Source of the DNA: an uncultured Collinsella sp.
Lineage (GTDB): Bacteria > Actinomycetota > Coriobacteriia > Coriobacteriales > Coriobacteriaceae
Direction: 5' to 3'
NCBI GenBank assembly: GCA_900765115.1
Contig: CAAFQK010000048.1
Coordinates: 1 to 28,869 of the forward strand
DNA: 28,869 nucleotides
The notes under the pieces are model-generated. The model searched no databases. It saw only the letters and a program-made list of their open reading frames with translations, and was not told the origin of the DNA. Shown here piece after piece: positions 7,707 to 14,948 of the stretch. Numbering within the stretch: position 1 is the first letter of the stretch; the number at the start of each line of letters is the position of its first letter. Position numbers and translations under genes: made by a program.

Positions 7707-7744
7707 TGCCGGGATTCGAACCCGACAGGGTGCGGATCCCGGCA
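7707..7744. repeat. Strong hairpin containing a tRNA T-arm-like sequence
   Basis: TGCCGGGATTCG (7707-7718) pairs with CGGATCCCGGCA (7733-7744), 11 of 12. Read on the minus strand the left part is TCGGG-TTCGAAT-CCCGG, the form of a tRNA T-arm, ending in GCA but without CCA. No other tRNA arms can be found, so it is a remnant or mimic, not a tRNA. Confidence 0.6.
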
Positions 7745-7753
7745 TCATCGCAA

Positions 7754-7981
7754 GGCCTGTGGTCAAAAAATGGCAAATATGAGTACTGTTACCATTTTAG
7801 TTACAGCGATTTCATGCCTTCAGAAGGCGATTTAGCCGTCAGGCGTCCTACGGCGGAAAAATTGCAGACGTTTATCGGCTAAGTACTTGGACATATGTTG
7901 CGTAACACTACATATTTTGCAAATAAATAATGTTACAGGACTTGTGACAGTACTCATATTTGACGTTTTTTGCCCATGGCC
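7754..7981. repeat. MITE-like element with ~38-bp terminal inverted repeats
   Basis: The left end (7754-7792) and the reverse complement of the right end (7944-7981) share GGCC, an A-run and the 16-bp identical core CAAATATGAGTACTGT. The roughly 150-bp centre is non-coding and itself structured: GCCTTCAGAAGGC at 7816-7828, and GTAACA (7902-7907) with TGTTAC (7931-7936). No transposase is present and no clear target-site duplication is visible. It could be a non-autonomous mobile element or a structured RNA. Confidence 0.6.
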
Positions 7982-8033
7982 CTTTATACCTAGGCAAATC
8001 GGCGGCAAAACGGGCTTCAAAGCGTCCTTCGCA

Positions 8034-8068
8034 AACAAAAACCGGGGCCCGCATGATGCGGACCCCGG
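8034..8068 (-). terminator. Terminator of glnA
   Basis: Stem of about 13 bp, CCGGGGTCCGCAT with ATGCGGGCCCCGG as read on the minus strand, with one mismatch, followed by TTTTTGTTTG. It lies about 30 bp after the glutamine synthetase stop. Confidence 0.9.
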
Positions 8069-8099
8069 CTCAATACCGTGACGATATGTCAGTTACGTT

Positions 8100-10187
8100 C
8101 TACACATAGAACAGAATGTCGTCGTAGGTCGGGACCGGCCAGTAGTCAGCGGCCACGATCTCCTCCATTGCGTCCACGGCGGCACGCAGCGCATCCATAG
8201 CGGGAACGACCTCGTGCGCGTACACGTTGGCCTGCTCCTGGCCATCGAGAGCCTCGGCCTTCTGATGCACGACGTCGAGTGCCTTGATGGAGTCGTTGAT
8301 GGCAGTGATACCGTTGCAGAGCTTGTTGAGCGTGTTCTGCTCGCACTGCATGGCGGCCTCAGCACCGGCGGCACGAATAGTCTCAAGGCCCTTAGCGACC
8401 TTGGTGGCATAGGCGGTAATGACCGGACGATAGGTACGACGCGCCTCGCGAACCATCGTGGTAGCCTCGATGTTCATGAGCTTGTTGTACTTCTCGAGCT
8501 TGCAGTCATAGCGGCACTGGGCCTCGGCACGGGTCAGGACGCCTGTCTCCTCAAAGAGCGCGATGGCCTTATCGGAAACGAAGGCGGGCAGAGCGTCGGC
8601 CGTGGTCTTGTTGTTGGCAAGGCCGCGCTTCTCGGCCTCGATGGGCCACTCGTCGGAGTAACCGTCGCCGGAGAACAGGATGCGCTGGTGATCGGTCAGC
8701 ACCTTCTTGCAGTACTCGAGCGCGGCGTCCTGGAACTTGTCCTCGGGCGTACCCTCGAGCGCGTCGGCGAAGGACTTGAGCGACTTGGCCACGGCGGCAT
8801 CGAGCACCAGGTTGGAGTCGGAGACGTTCTGCTCGGAGCCGCAGGCACGGAACTCGAACTTGTTGCCGGTGAAGGCAAACGGGGAGGTGCGGTTGCGGTC
8901 AGTGTTGTCCTGCATCAGCTTGGGCAGGGTATCGGCGCCCAGGTCGAGCACGCCGCGCGTGGCATGGACGGAGGCCTTGCCGTCGATGATCTTCTCGACG
9001 ACCTCGGTAAGCTGGTCGCCCAGGAAGATGGACATAATCGCCGGAGGAGCCTCGTTGGCGCCCAGACGATGATCGTTGCCGGCCGAGGCAACGGAGGCAC
9101 GCAGGAGCTCCTGATAGTTATCGACGGCCTCGATCACCGCGGTGAGGAAGACGATGAACTGCAGGTTGTCGAGCGGAGTGTCGCCCGGGTCGAGCAGGTT
9201 CTCGGACTCGGTGCCAAGCGACCAGTTGTTGTGCTTGCCCGAACCGTTGATGCCCTCGAAGGGCTTCTCGTGCAGCAGGCAGACCAAGTCGTGGCGGGAG
9301 GCGATGAGCTTCATCTTCTCCATCATGACCAGATTCTGGTCGATGGCCTCGTTGACCTCGCCGTAGACAGGGGCGAGCTCATGCTGGCAGGGAGCGACCT
9401 CGTTGTGCTTGGTCTTAGCAGGAATGCCAAGCGCCCACAGTTCATCGTCCAGGTCCTTCATATAGGACGAGACGGTGGGGCGGATAGCGCCAAAGTAGTG
9501 CTCCTCGAGCTCCTGGCCCTTGCAGGGAGCAGCGCCAAAGAGGGTGCGACCGGTGATGACCAGGTCCCTGCGCTTGCGGTAAGCGTCCTTCTTGATCAGG
9601 AAGTACTCCTGCTCATCGCCCACGGAAGGAACGACCTTCTTGGGGGTCTTGCCAAACAGCGCCAAAACGCGCTTGGACTCACGCGAGAGCGCGGTCATGG
9701 AGCGCAGCAGCGGGGTCTTCTTGTCCAGAGCCTCGCCCGTGTAGGAGCAGAAAGCCGTGGGGATGCACAGGACATCGTCCTTAATGAATGCGGGGCTGGT
9801 GGGATCCCAAGCGGTGTAGCCACGGGCCTCGAAGGTGGCACGCAGGCCGCCGTTGGGGAAGCTGGAGGCGTCCGGCTCGCCCTGGATGAGGTTCTTGCCC
9901 GTAAACTTGGTAATGGCGGTGCCGTCGTGGTTGGGCTCGAGGAAGCTGTCGTGCTTCTCGGAAGTAATGCCCGAAAGCGGCTGGAACCAGTGCGCGTAGT
10001 GCGTCGCGCCCTTGGAGATGGCCCAGACCTTCATGGCGTGGGCAACGGCGTTGGCCACATCCAGGTCGAGCGGCTCACCGTCCTCGAGGGTTGCAGCAAG
10101 GCGCTTCCAAATGTCCTTGGGGAGGTAGTCCTTCATGACTTCCTCAGAGAACACCATGGTCCCGAAGCGGTCAGTAAGTTCGGCCAT
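8100..10187 (-). CDS. glnA: Glutamine synthetase type III
   Basis: A 695-aa GSIII enzyme (GlnN class) making glutamine from glutamate, ammonia and ATP; the length matches the ~700-aa type III family and not the ~450-aa type I. Recognisable blocks are VGDEQEYFLIKKDAYRKRRD (189-208), KTKHNEVAPCQHELAPVYGE (258-277), INGSGKHNNWSLGT (313-326) and GNDHRLGANEAPPAIMSIF (370-388). These hold the metal, glutamate and ATP ligands of the family. The ATG at 10187 (MAELTDRFGTMVF) follows AAGGGAG; the frame is open upstream to 10250 but without support. The gene is monocistronic, with its own terminator and a long divergent spacer upstream holding a 17-bp palindrome (10275-10291) that could bind a nitrogen regulator. 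The glutamine made here is a substrate of the MurT-GatD enzyme encoded nearby. Confidence 0.96.
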   Translation of the reverse strand: MAELTDRFGTMVFSEEVMKDYLPKDIWKRLAATLEDGEPLDLDVANAVAHAMKVWAISKGATHYAHWFQPLSGITSEKHDSFLEPNHDGTAITKFTGKNLIQGEPDASSFPNGGLRATFEARGYTAWDPTSPAFIKDDVLCIPTAFCSYTGEALDKKTPLLRSMTALSRESKRVLALFGKTPKKVVPSVGDEQEYFLIKKDAYRKRRDLVITGRTLFGAAPCKGQELEEHYFGAIRPTVSSYMKDLDDELWALGIPAKTKHNEVAPCQHELAPVYGEVNEAIDQNLVMMEKMKLIASRHDLVCLLHEKPFEGINGSGKHNNWSLGTESENLLDPGDTPLDNLQFIVFLTAVIEAVDNYQELLRASVASAGNDHRLGANEAPPAIMSIFLGDQLTEVVEKIIDGKASVHATRGVLDLGADTLPKLMQDNTDRNRTSPFAFTGNKFEFRACGSEQNVSDSNLVLDAAVAKSLKSFADALEGTPEDKFQDAALEYCKKVLTDHQRILFSGDGYSDEWPIEAEKRGLANNKTTADALPAFVSDKAIALFEETGVLTRAEAQCRYDCKLEKYNKLMNIEATTMVREARRTYRPVITAYATKVAKGLETIRAAGAEAAMQCEQNTLNKLCNGITAINDSIKALDVVHQKAEALDGQEQANVYAHEVVPAMDALRAAVDAMEEIVAADYWPVPTYDDILFYV

Positions 10188-10274
10188 ACGGAACTCCCTT
10201 CGTATCGGCACCGCGTGAGAAGCGGTGTTGATTACTAACGAACGAGTCATAGATTAGGCTCGTCGTGTTTCCGC

Positions 10275-10291
10275 AACATTACCGTTATGTT
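10275..10291. promoter_or_regulatory. 17-bp palindrome upstream of glnA (operator candidate)
   Basis: AACATTACCGTTATGTT: 7 of 8 base pairs symmetric about the centre, 88 bp before the glnA start. It is inferred to be a regulator site from its position and symmetry; no named regulator can be assigned. Confidence 0.4.
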
Positions 10292-10423
10292 GCTGTCACG
10301 AAACCAATCAATGAGGTTACCGCATCGCGGCGGCGTTGCCGCCCTCAACAGCCAATCAACTGTATAAATTGCAGACCTCTCCCCATGGTTTAAGGGTAGG
10401 CAATTTGGGATGGGGCTCTATTA

Positions 10424-10449
10424 ACTGGTATTTCGCATCAGATACCAGT
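10424..10449. promoter_or_regulatory. ACTGGTAT-N10-ATACCAGT inverted repeat
   Basis: Perfect 8-bp arms (10424-10431 and 10442-10449) separated by 10 bp. A further GGTAT lies at 10517-10521. It sits just upstream of a possible plus-strand promoter, so it may be the operator of the met operon. Confidence 0.45.
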
Positions 10450-10460
10450 CTTTATAGCCC

Positions 10461-10488
10461 GTGTCAAAATGAGCCGCTCTGCTATAGG
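10461..10488 (+). promoter_or_regulatory. Possible promoter of the metF operon
   Basis: GTGTCA (10461-10466), 16-bp spacer, TATAGG (10483-10488). The match to consensus is modest; the resulting leader would be about 120 nt. A TAGAAT at about 10566 is an alternative -10 without a good -35. Confidence 0.3.
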
Positions 10489-10614
10489 GAATGTCGATAG
10501 CAAGGCATCTTTGATTGGTATCCCCCAAATAGCGAGTAAAACTCCACCGTGACACAGTGGTGCTGTAGAATCCTTACAACACATCACACTATTACGTATC
10601 TAAAGGAGCACGAT

Positions 10615-11487
10615 ATGCGCGTCGACGAGGTTTTTAAGCAGGCAGCATCCCAGGGCACCGCACCCGTTTCGTTTGAGATGTTCCCGCCCAAGGGCGAGCT
10701 TACCCTCGACACGGCTCGCGAGGTGGCAGGCAATCTGTGCAAGCTTTCGCCGAGCTTTGTCTCGGTCACCTGCTCGGCCGGCGGCTCGGGCAACGGCGCC
10801 ACCACCGCCCCCATCGCGCATATGATTACGAGCGAATTCGATACACCCTCGGTGGCACACCTTACCTGCGTGGGCCGCTCGCACGCCGATATCGCCGCCA
10901 AGATCGACGAGTATCGCACCGCCGGCGTTGAAAACATCCTGGCCCTGCGTGGTGATCTTCCCGCTGGCGCGACCGAGGACGACAAGCCCGCCTCCGACTA
11001 CGCCTACGCCCGTGACCTCATCCCCGAGCTCGTCGACGCCGGCTTTTGCGTGGGCGCCGCAGCCTACCCCGAGGGCCACATTGCCTGCGAGGATCTCAAA
11101 CTCTCGGTCGAGCACCTCAAACAAAAGCAAGACGCCGGCGCGAGCTTCTTTGTGACACAGCTCTTCTTTGATAACGAGTGCTTCTATCGCTTCCGCGAGC
11201 TTGCCGACAAGGCCGGTATCACCGTGCCCATTACCGCAGGCATCATGCCGTTTATGGGCAAGTCGCAGATCAGCCGCATGGTCTTTATGTGCGGCGCATC
11301 GCTGCCCTCCCCCGTCATCAAGATTCTCGCCAAGTACGAGAACGACCCCGAGAGCCTGCAGGCAGCCGGTGTAGATTATGCCGCCCGTCAGCTTTGCGAC
11401 CTCAAGGAGCACGGCGCCGCCGGTCTGCACCTGTACACTATGAATCGTCCTGCAATCGCCGCAACCATTATGGAGCGCCTGGGGTAA
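10615..11487 (+). CDS. metF: Methylenetetrahydrofolate reductase
   Basis: A 290-aa flavoprotein reducing 5,10-methylene-THF to 5-methyl-THF, the methyl donor used by MetH encoded two genes downstream. Family marks are PVSFEMFPPKGE near residue 20 (the catalytic-Glu region), the segment VAHLTCVGRSHADI, NILALRGDLPAG, and FFVTQLFFDN followed by ITAGIMP. The length fits bacterial MetF. The ATG at 10615 is preceded by AAAGGAG (10602-10608); the in-frame upstream extension to 10549 has no ribosome site. Its stop overlaps the next start as TAATG, so it is coupled to the MetH reactivation protein. This is the first gene of a methionine operon. Confidence 0.95.
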   Translation: MRVDEVFKQAASQGTAPVSFEMFPPKGELTLDTAREVAGNLCKLSPSFVSVTCSAGGSGNGATTAPIAHMITSEFDTPSVAHLTCVGRSHADIAAKIDEYRTAGVENILALRGDLPAGATEDDKPASDYAYARDLIPELVDAGFCVGAAAYPEGHIACEDLKLSVEHLKQKQDAGASFFVTQLFFDNECFYRFRELADKAGITVPITAGIMPFMGKSQISRMVFMCGASLPSPVIKILAKYENDPESLQAAGVDYAARQLCDLKEHGAAGLHLYTMNRPAIAATIMERLG

Positions 11488-12275
11488 TGGAAAAACCGCA
11501 CATCGATACAACCGCTGTCGAAGTGCCGGCCGACCTTGCGTCGCCGGCGCTTTATCGTATCGATGATGCCCACCATCCCCGCGTCGACCGTGCCGAAATG
11601 TTGCGCTATCTGGGCTACGGCGGTCAGCAGATTGAGCCCGAACTGTCGCAGCGTATTGAGCTTGTCGTTGAGCGTCTGGAACTGGACATTGAGCCCCGCG
11701 GCGTGCGGCGCGTGTTTACCGTCGATGCCACGGGCGTGGACGAGCAGGGAGAGCCTAGCATCCGTCTGGTCGGCACCAACGTTGAGCTGCGTGGTCGCGA
11801 TATCTATCGCCACCTCAAGGACGCCCGCTTTGCCGCGCTCATGGCATGCACCCTCGGCATGGACGCCGAGCGTCGCCTGCGCACCACGGGAGCCCAGCAG
11901 CCCCTAGAGGGAGCCGTGCTCGACGCCGCGTGCTCTGCCTATGTGGAAGCCGCCGTCGAGCAGATGGACCAGCGGGTCAAGACTGCGGCCGCCGCACATG
12001 GACTCGCCGGTAACTGGCGCTTCAGTCCCGGCTACGGCGACTGCCCGCTTGCGGCACAGCGCTCGATCGTCAATGCGCTCAACGCCACACGGCTCATCGG
12101 GCTTACCGTCACACCGACCAGCCTGCTCATGCCCACCAAGAGCGTGACCGCGGTGATCGGTCTGTTTGACGGCGAGGTCCACGACGCCCAGAGCCGCCCC
12201 ACCTGCAATATCTGCCGCATGCGCGAGCACTGCCGCTTCCGCGCCGCCCACACCACCTGCTATTCCAGCCATTAG
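11487..12275 (+). CDS. Stand-alone MetH reactivation-domain protein
   Basis: A 262-aa protein corresponding to the C-terminal AdoMet-binding activation domain of cobalamin-dependent methionine synthase. In MetH this domain reductively methylates inactive cob(II)alamin using AdoMet. FSPGYGDCPLAAQ matches the AdoMet-binding RxxxGYG region, and TPTSLLMPTKSVTAVIG matches the second conserved block. The C-terminus carries CNICRMREHC, a cysteine cluster seen in free-standing anaerobe versions. The start is the ATG at 11487 within the TAATG overlap with metF; longer readings in this frame run through metF and are not real. The metH gene that follows lacks this domain, so the two proteins together make a complete enzyme. 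Confidence 0.88.
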   Translation: MEKPHIDTTAVEVPADLASPALYRIDDAHHPRVDRAEMLRYLGYGGQQIEPELSQRIELVVERLELDIEPRGVRRVFTVDATGVDEQGEPSIRLVGTNVELRGRDIYRHLKDARFAALMACTLGMDAERRLRTTGAQQPLEGAVLDAACSAYVEAAVEQMDQRVKTAAAAHGLAGNWRFSPGYGDCPLAAQRSIVNALNATRLIGLTVTPTSLLMPTKSVTAVIGLFDGEVHDAQSRPTCNICRMREHCRFRAAHTTCYSSH

Positions 12276-12284
12276 GAGCCATCG

Positions 12285-14840
12285 ATGTTTACTCCGCTTA
12301 TCACTCATGATCTGGACGGTGCCGCGCTGGCGGCACCCGTTGATGCCGCACGCCGTAATGGCGCTGCATACAGGACGCGCACGATCGACGACCTTCGCAT
12401 TAAGGACGATCGCTTGCGTGCCGCCATCAAGGGCACCGGGCACCTGCTGTTCGACGGCGGCATGGGCACCATGCTGCAGGCGGCCGGCATGAAGGCCGGC
12501 GCTCTGCCCGAACTGCTCAACTTTGAGGAGCCCCAGGTCATCACCGATATCCAGCGTCAGTACGTCGAGGCTGGCTGTGACGTGATCACCGCCAACACCT
12601 TTGGCGCCAACGCGCACAAGCTCGACGGCGCCGCCACCGTGGCAGATGTCTTTGCCGCCGCGGTCTCTTGCGCCCGCGCGGCCGGTGCCCATTACGTCGC
12701 CGGCGACATCGGCCCCATCGGTGCGCTGCTTCGCCCCCTGGGCACCCTCAGCTTCGACGAGGCCTACGACCTCTTTGCCGAGGAAGTGCGCGCCGGCGTC
12801 GATGCGGGCGTGGACCTCTTTATCATCGAGACCATGACCGACCTTGCCGAGATCAAGGCGGCCGTCCTCGCCTGCCGCGAGAACTCCGACCTGCCCGTCT
12901 TTGCCACCATGACCTTTGAGGAAGACGGACGCACCTTCCTGGGCACGAGTCCCGAGGTGGCCGCCATCACGCTCGACGCCATCGGCGCCGATGTCCTGGG
13001 CATCAACTGCAGCCAGGGACCGGCCGAGCTCCGAGGGCTCGCCGCTCGCATGCTCACCGTCACCGACAAGCCCGTTATGGTGCAGGCCAATGCGGGACTG
13101 CCCCGCGTGGACGATGACGGCAACACCGTCTTTGACATCCAGGCACCCGAGTACGCCGAGGCCGTCGCCGGGATGATCGAGGACGGCGTGAGCGTCGTCG
13201 GCGGATGCTGCGGCACCACGCCCACGCACATGGCGGCGCTTCGCACCCTCATCGACAACCACACGCCCAGCGTGCGTCATCGCAAGCCCAGCATGTCGGT
13301 CACGAGCGCCCAGACGGTTGTGGACCTTCCCTGCGACGGCCACAAGATCGCCGTCATCGGCGAGCGCATCAACCCCACCGGCAAAAAGCGCCTGCAGCAG
13401 GCTCTACGCGACGGCGATCTGGACTACGTCGTAAGCCAGGGCATCAGCCAGCAGGAGCAGGGCGCCGACATCTTGGACGTCAACGTGGGCCTGCCCGAGA
13501 TCGACGAGGTCAAGATCATCCAGCAGGCAACCGAGCAGCTCCAGGGCTCCACCCTCTTGCCCCTGCAGATCGACTCCACCGATCCCGCCGCCGTCGAGGC
13601 CGCCGTGCGCCGCTACGCCGGCAAGCCCATCATCAACTCGGTTAACGGCAAGCAGCAGATCCTGGACGAGATCTTTCCGCTGGTCGCCCACTACGGCACC
13701 AACGTCGTCGGTCTCACGCTCGACGAGGGCGGCATCCCCGATACCGCCGAGACCCGCTTTGCCATCGCCGAGCGCATCGTGACCGAAGCCGCCCGCTACG
13801 GCATCGGCCCGGACCGCATTCTCATCGACTGCCTGGTCATGACCGCCTCGACCAACCAGCGCCAGGCCGAGCAAATTCTGCGCGCCATGTCTCTGTGCAA
13901 GGAGCGCCTGGGCGTCAAGTGCGCACTCGGCGTGTCGAACATCAGCTTTGGCCTGCCTGCCCGCCCGCTGCTGGGTTCGGTCTTTTTGGCCGCCGCCTTT
14001 GGCGCGGGCCTGGACGCCCCCATCATGAACCCCGGTTCCAAGCGCTTTATGGACACCGTCTACAGCTATCGCGTGTTGAGCGTCGAGGACGAGGGCTCGA
14101 CCGGATACATCGAGCGCTACGCCGGCTGGACCGACCCGTACAAGATCGCCGCCAACCCGGCGGCCGCTCAGTCAGCATCGAGCGATGCCGCGCCCGCCGC
14201 AGGCGCCACAGCAAGCGCTGACGACGACCCCATCCGCCACATGGTCGTCTCGGGCCGCAAGGGCGAGATCGCGGCCGAGACCGAGCGTCTGTTGGCCGAC
14301 CACGACGCCATGGACCTCATCAACAACCACTTTATCCCCGCCCTCGACGAGGTCGGCGTCCTCTTTGACCAAGGCAAATTCTTCTTGCCGCAGCTCATGG
14401 CCTCGGCAGAGGCCGCGCGCGTGGGCTTCGACACCATCAAGCGCCTGATGCCCGCCGGCGAGATTGCCGACAAGGGCAAGATCTGCGTGGCCACCGTCAA
14501 GGGCGACATCCACGATATCGGTAAGAACATCGTCAAGATGCTGCTCGATAACTACGGCTACACCGTCTTTGACCTGGGCCGCGATGTCGATCCGCAAGAG
14601 GTGCTCAAAACCGTAAAGGAGCGCGACATTAAGCTCGTCGGCCTCTCGGCGCTTATGACCACCACCGTCGTCGCCATGGAGGAGACCATCAAGTTACTTC
14701 ATGCCGAGGTTCCGGGCGTCAAGATCATCGTGGGCGGCGCCGTGCTCACCCCCGAATACGCCAAGCAGATCGGTGCGGACTACTACGCCAAGGACGCCGC
14801 CGAGAGCGCGCGTATCGCCGAAGAGGTCTTTGGCCGGTAA
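12285..14840 (+). CDS. metH: Cobalamin-dependent methionine synthase, lacking the reactivation domain
   Basis: An 851-aa enzyme transferring the methyl of 5-methyl-THF to homocysteine via cobalamin. The homocysteine domain spans about 52-325, with zinc ligands Cys242 (GINCSQGP) and Cys308/Cys309 (GGCCGTTP). The pterin-binding domain spans about 353-600 (IGERINPTGKKRL, VNVGLPEIDE, SNISFGLP). An Ala/Ser-rich linker lies at 622-648. The cobalamin cap domain covers about 648-735, and the B12-binding fold has DIHDIGKN (741-748) with lower-axial-ligand His743. Full-length MetH is about 1200 aa; the missing C-terminal domain is supplied by the gene just upstream. The ATG at 12285 follows AGGAG (12274-12278), which overlaps the upstream stop. 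About 50 residues precede the first catalytic domain, an unusual N-terminal extension. Confidence 0.96.
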   Translation: MFTPLITHDLDGAALAAPVDAARRNGAAYRTRTIDDLRIKDDRLRAAIKGTGHLLFDGGMGTMLQAAGMKAGALPELLNFEEPQVITDIQRQYVEAGCDVITANTFGANAHKLDGAATVADVFAAAVSCARAAGAHYVAGDIGPIGALLRPLGTLSFDEAYDLFAEEVRAGVDAGVDLFIIETMTDLAEIKAAVLACRENSDLPVFATMTFEEDGRTFLGTSPEVAAITLDAIGADVLGINCSQGPAELRGLAARMLTVTDKPVMVQANAGLPRVDDDGNTVFDIQAPEYAEAVAGMIEDGVSVVGGCCGTTPTHMAALRTLIDNHTPSVRHRKPSMSVTSAQTVVDLPCDGHKIAVIGERINPTGKKRLQQALRDGDLDYVVSQGISQQEQGADILDVNVGLPEIDEVKIIQQATEQLQGSTLLPLQIDSTDPAAVEAAVRRYAGKPIINSVNGKQQILDEIFPLVAHYGTNVVGLTLDEGGIPDTAETRFAIAERIVTEAARYGIGPDRILIDCLVMTASTNQRQAEQILRAMSLCKERLGVKCALGVSNISFGLPARPLLGSVFLAAAFGAGLDAPIMNPGSKRFMDTVYSYRVLSVEDEGSTGYIERYAGWTDPYKIAANPAAAQSASSDAAPAAGATASADDDPIRHMVVSGRKGEIAAETERLLADHDAMDLINNHFIPALDEVGVLFDQGKFFLPQLMASAEAARVGFDTIKRLMPAGEIADKGKICVATVKGDIHDIGKNIVKMLLDNYGYTVFDLGRDVDPQEVLKTVKERDIKLVGLSALMTTTVVAMEETIKLLHAEVPGVKIIVGGAVLTPEYAKQIGADYYAKDAAESARIAEEVFGR

Positions 14841-14865
14841 CATAACGGAAACAACCCCACACCAA

Positions 14866-14903
14866 AACGTGCCGCATGTGCCACTTAGCGCGTGCGGCAC
14901 GTT
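14866..14903. terminator. Hairpin after metH, weak terminator or attenuator
   Basis: Perfect 11-bp stem AACGTGCCGCA (14866-14876) with TGCGGCACGTT (14893-14903). No T-run follows on the plus strand, so factor-independent termination would be weak. TAGAAT at 14903-14908 directly after it may be the -10 of the next gene. Confidence 0.5.
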
Positions 14904-14948
14904 AGAATAAAGGGGACTATGCTCGTTTTGGCAGATAGGAGCGCAAGG

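Larger units (their letters stand above)
10304..10518. promoter_or_regulatory. Three CCAATCAA boxes in the glnA-metF spacer
   Basis: CCAATCAA occurs at 10304-10311 and 10352-10359, and in reverse (TTGATTGG) at 10511-10518. The 427-bp spacer 10188-10614 contains no gene. It does hold this repeated octamer and the inverted repeats listed separately. Confidence 0.3.

Noticed and set aside
7707..7744. Second tRNA gene
   Set aside because: Only a T-arm-like hairpin is present; no acceptor, D or anticodon arms can be formed.
7832..8081. Two small overlapping open frames inside the inverted-repeat element
   Set aside because: They cover the terminal repeats of a non-coding element and the glnA terminator, without start signals.
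10188..10614. SAM or cobalamin riboswitch ahead of metF-metH
   Set aside because: The conserved cores of these riboswitches could not be found by eye, though a covariance search would be needed to exclude them.
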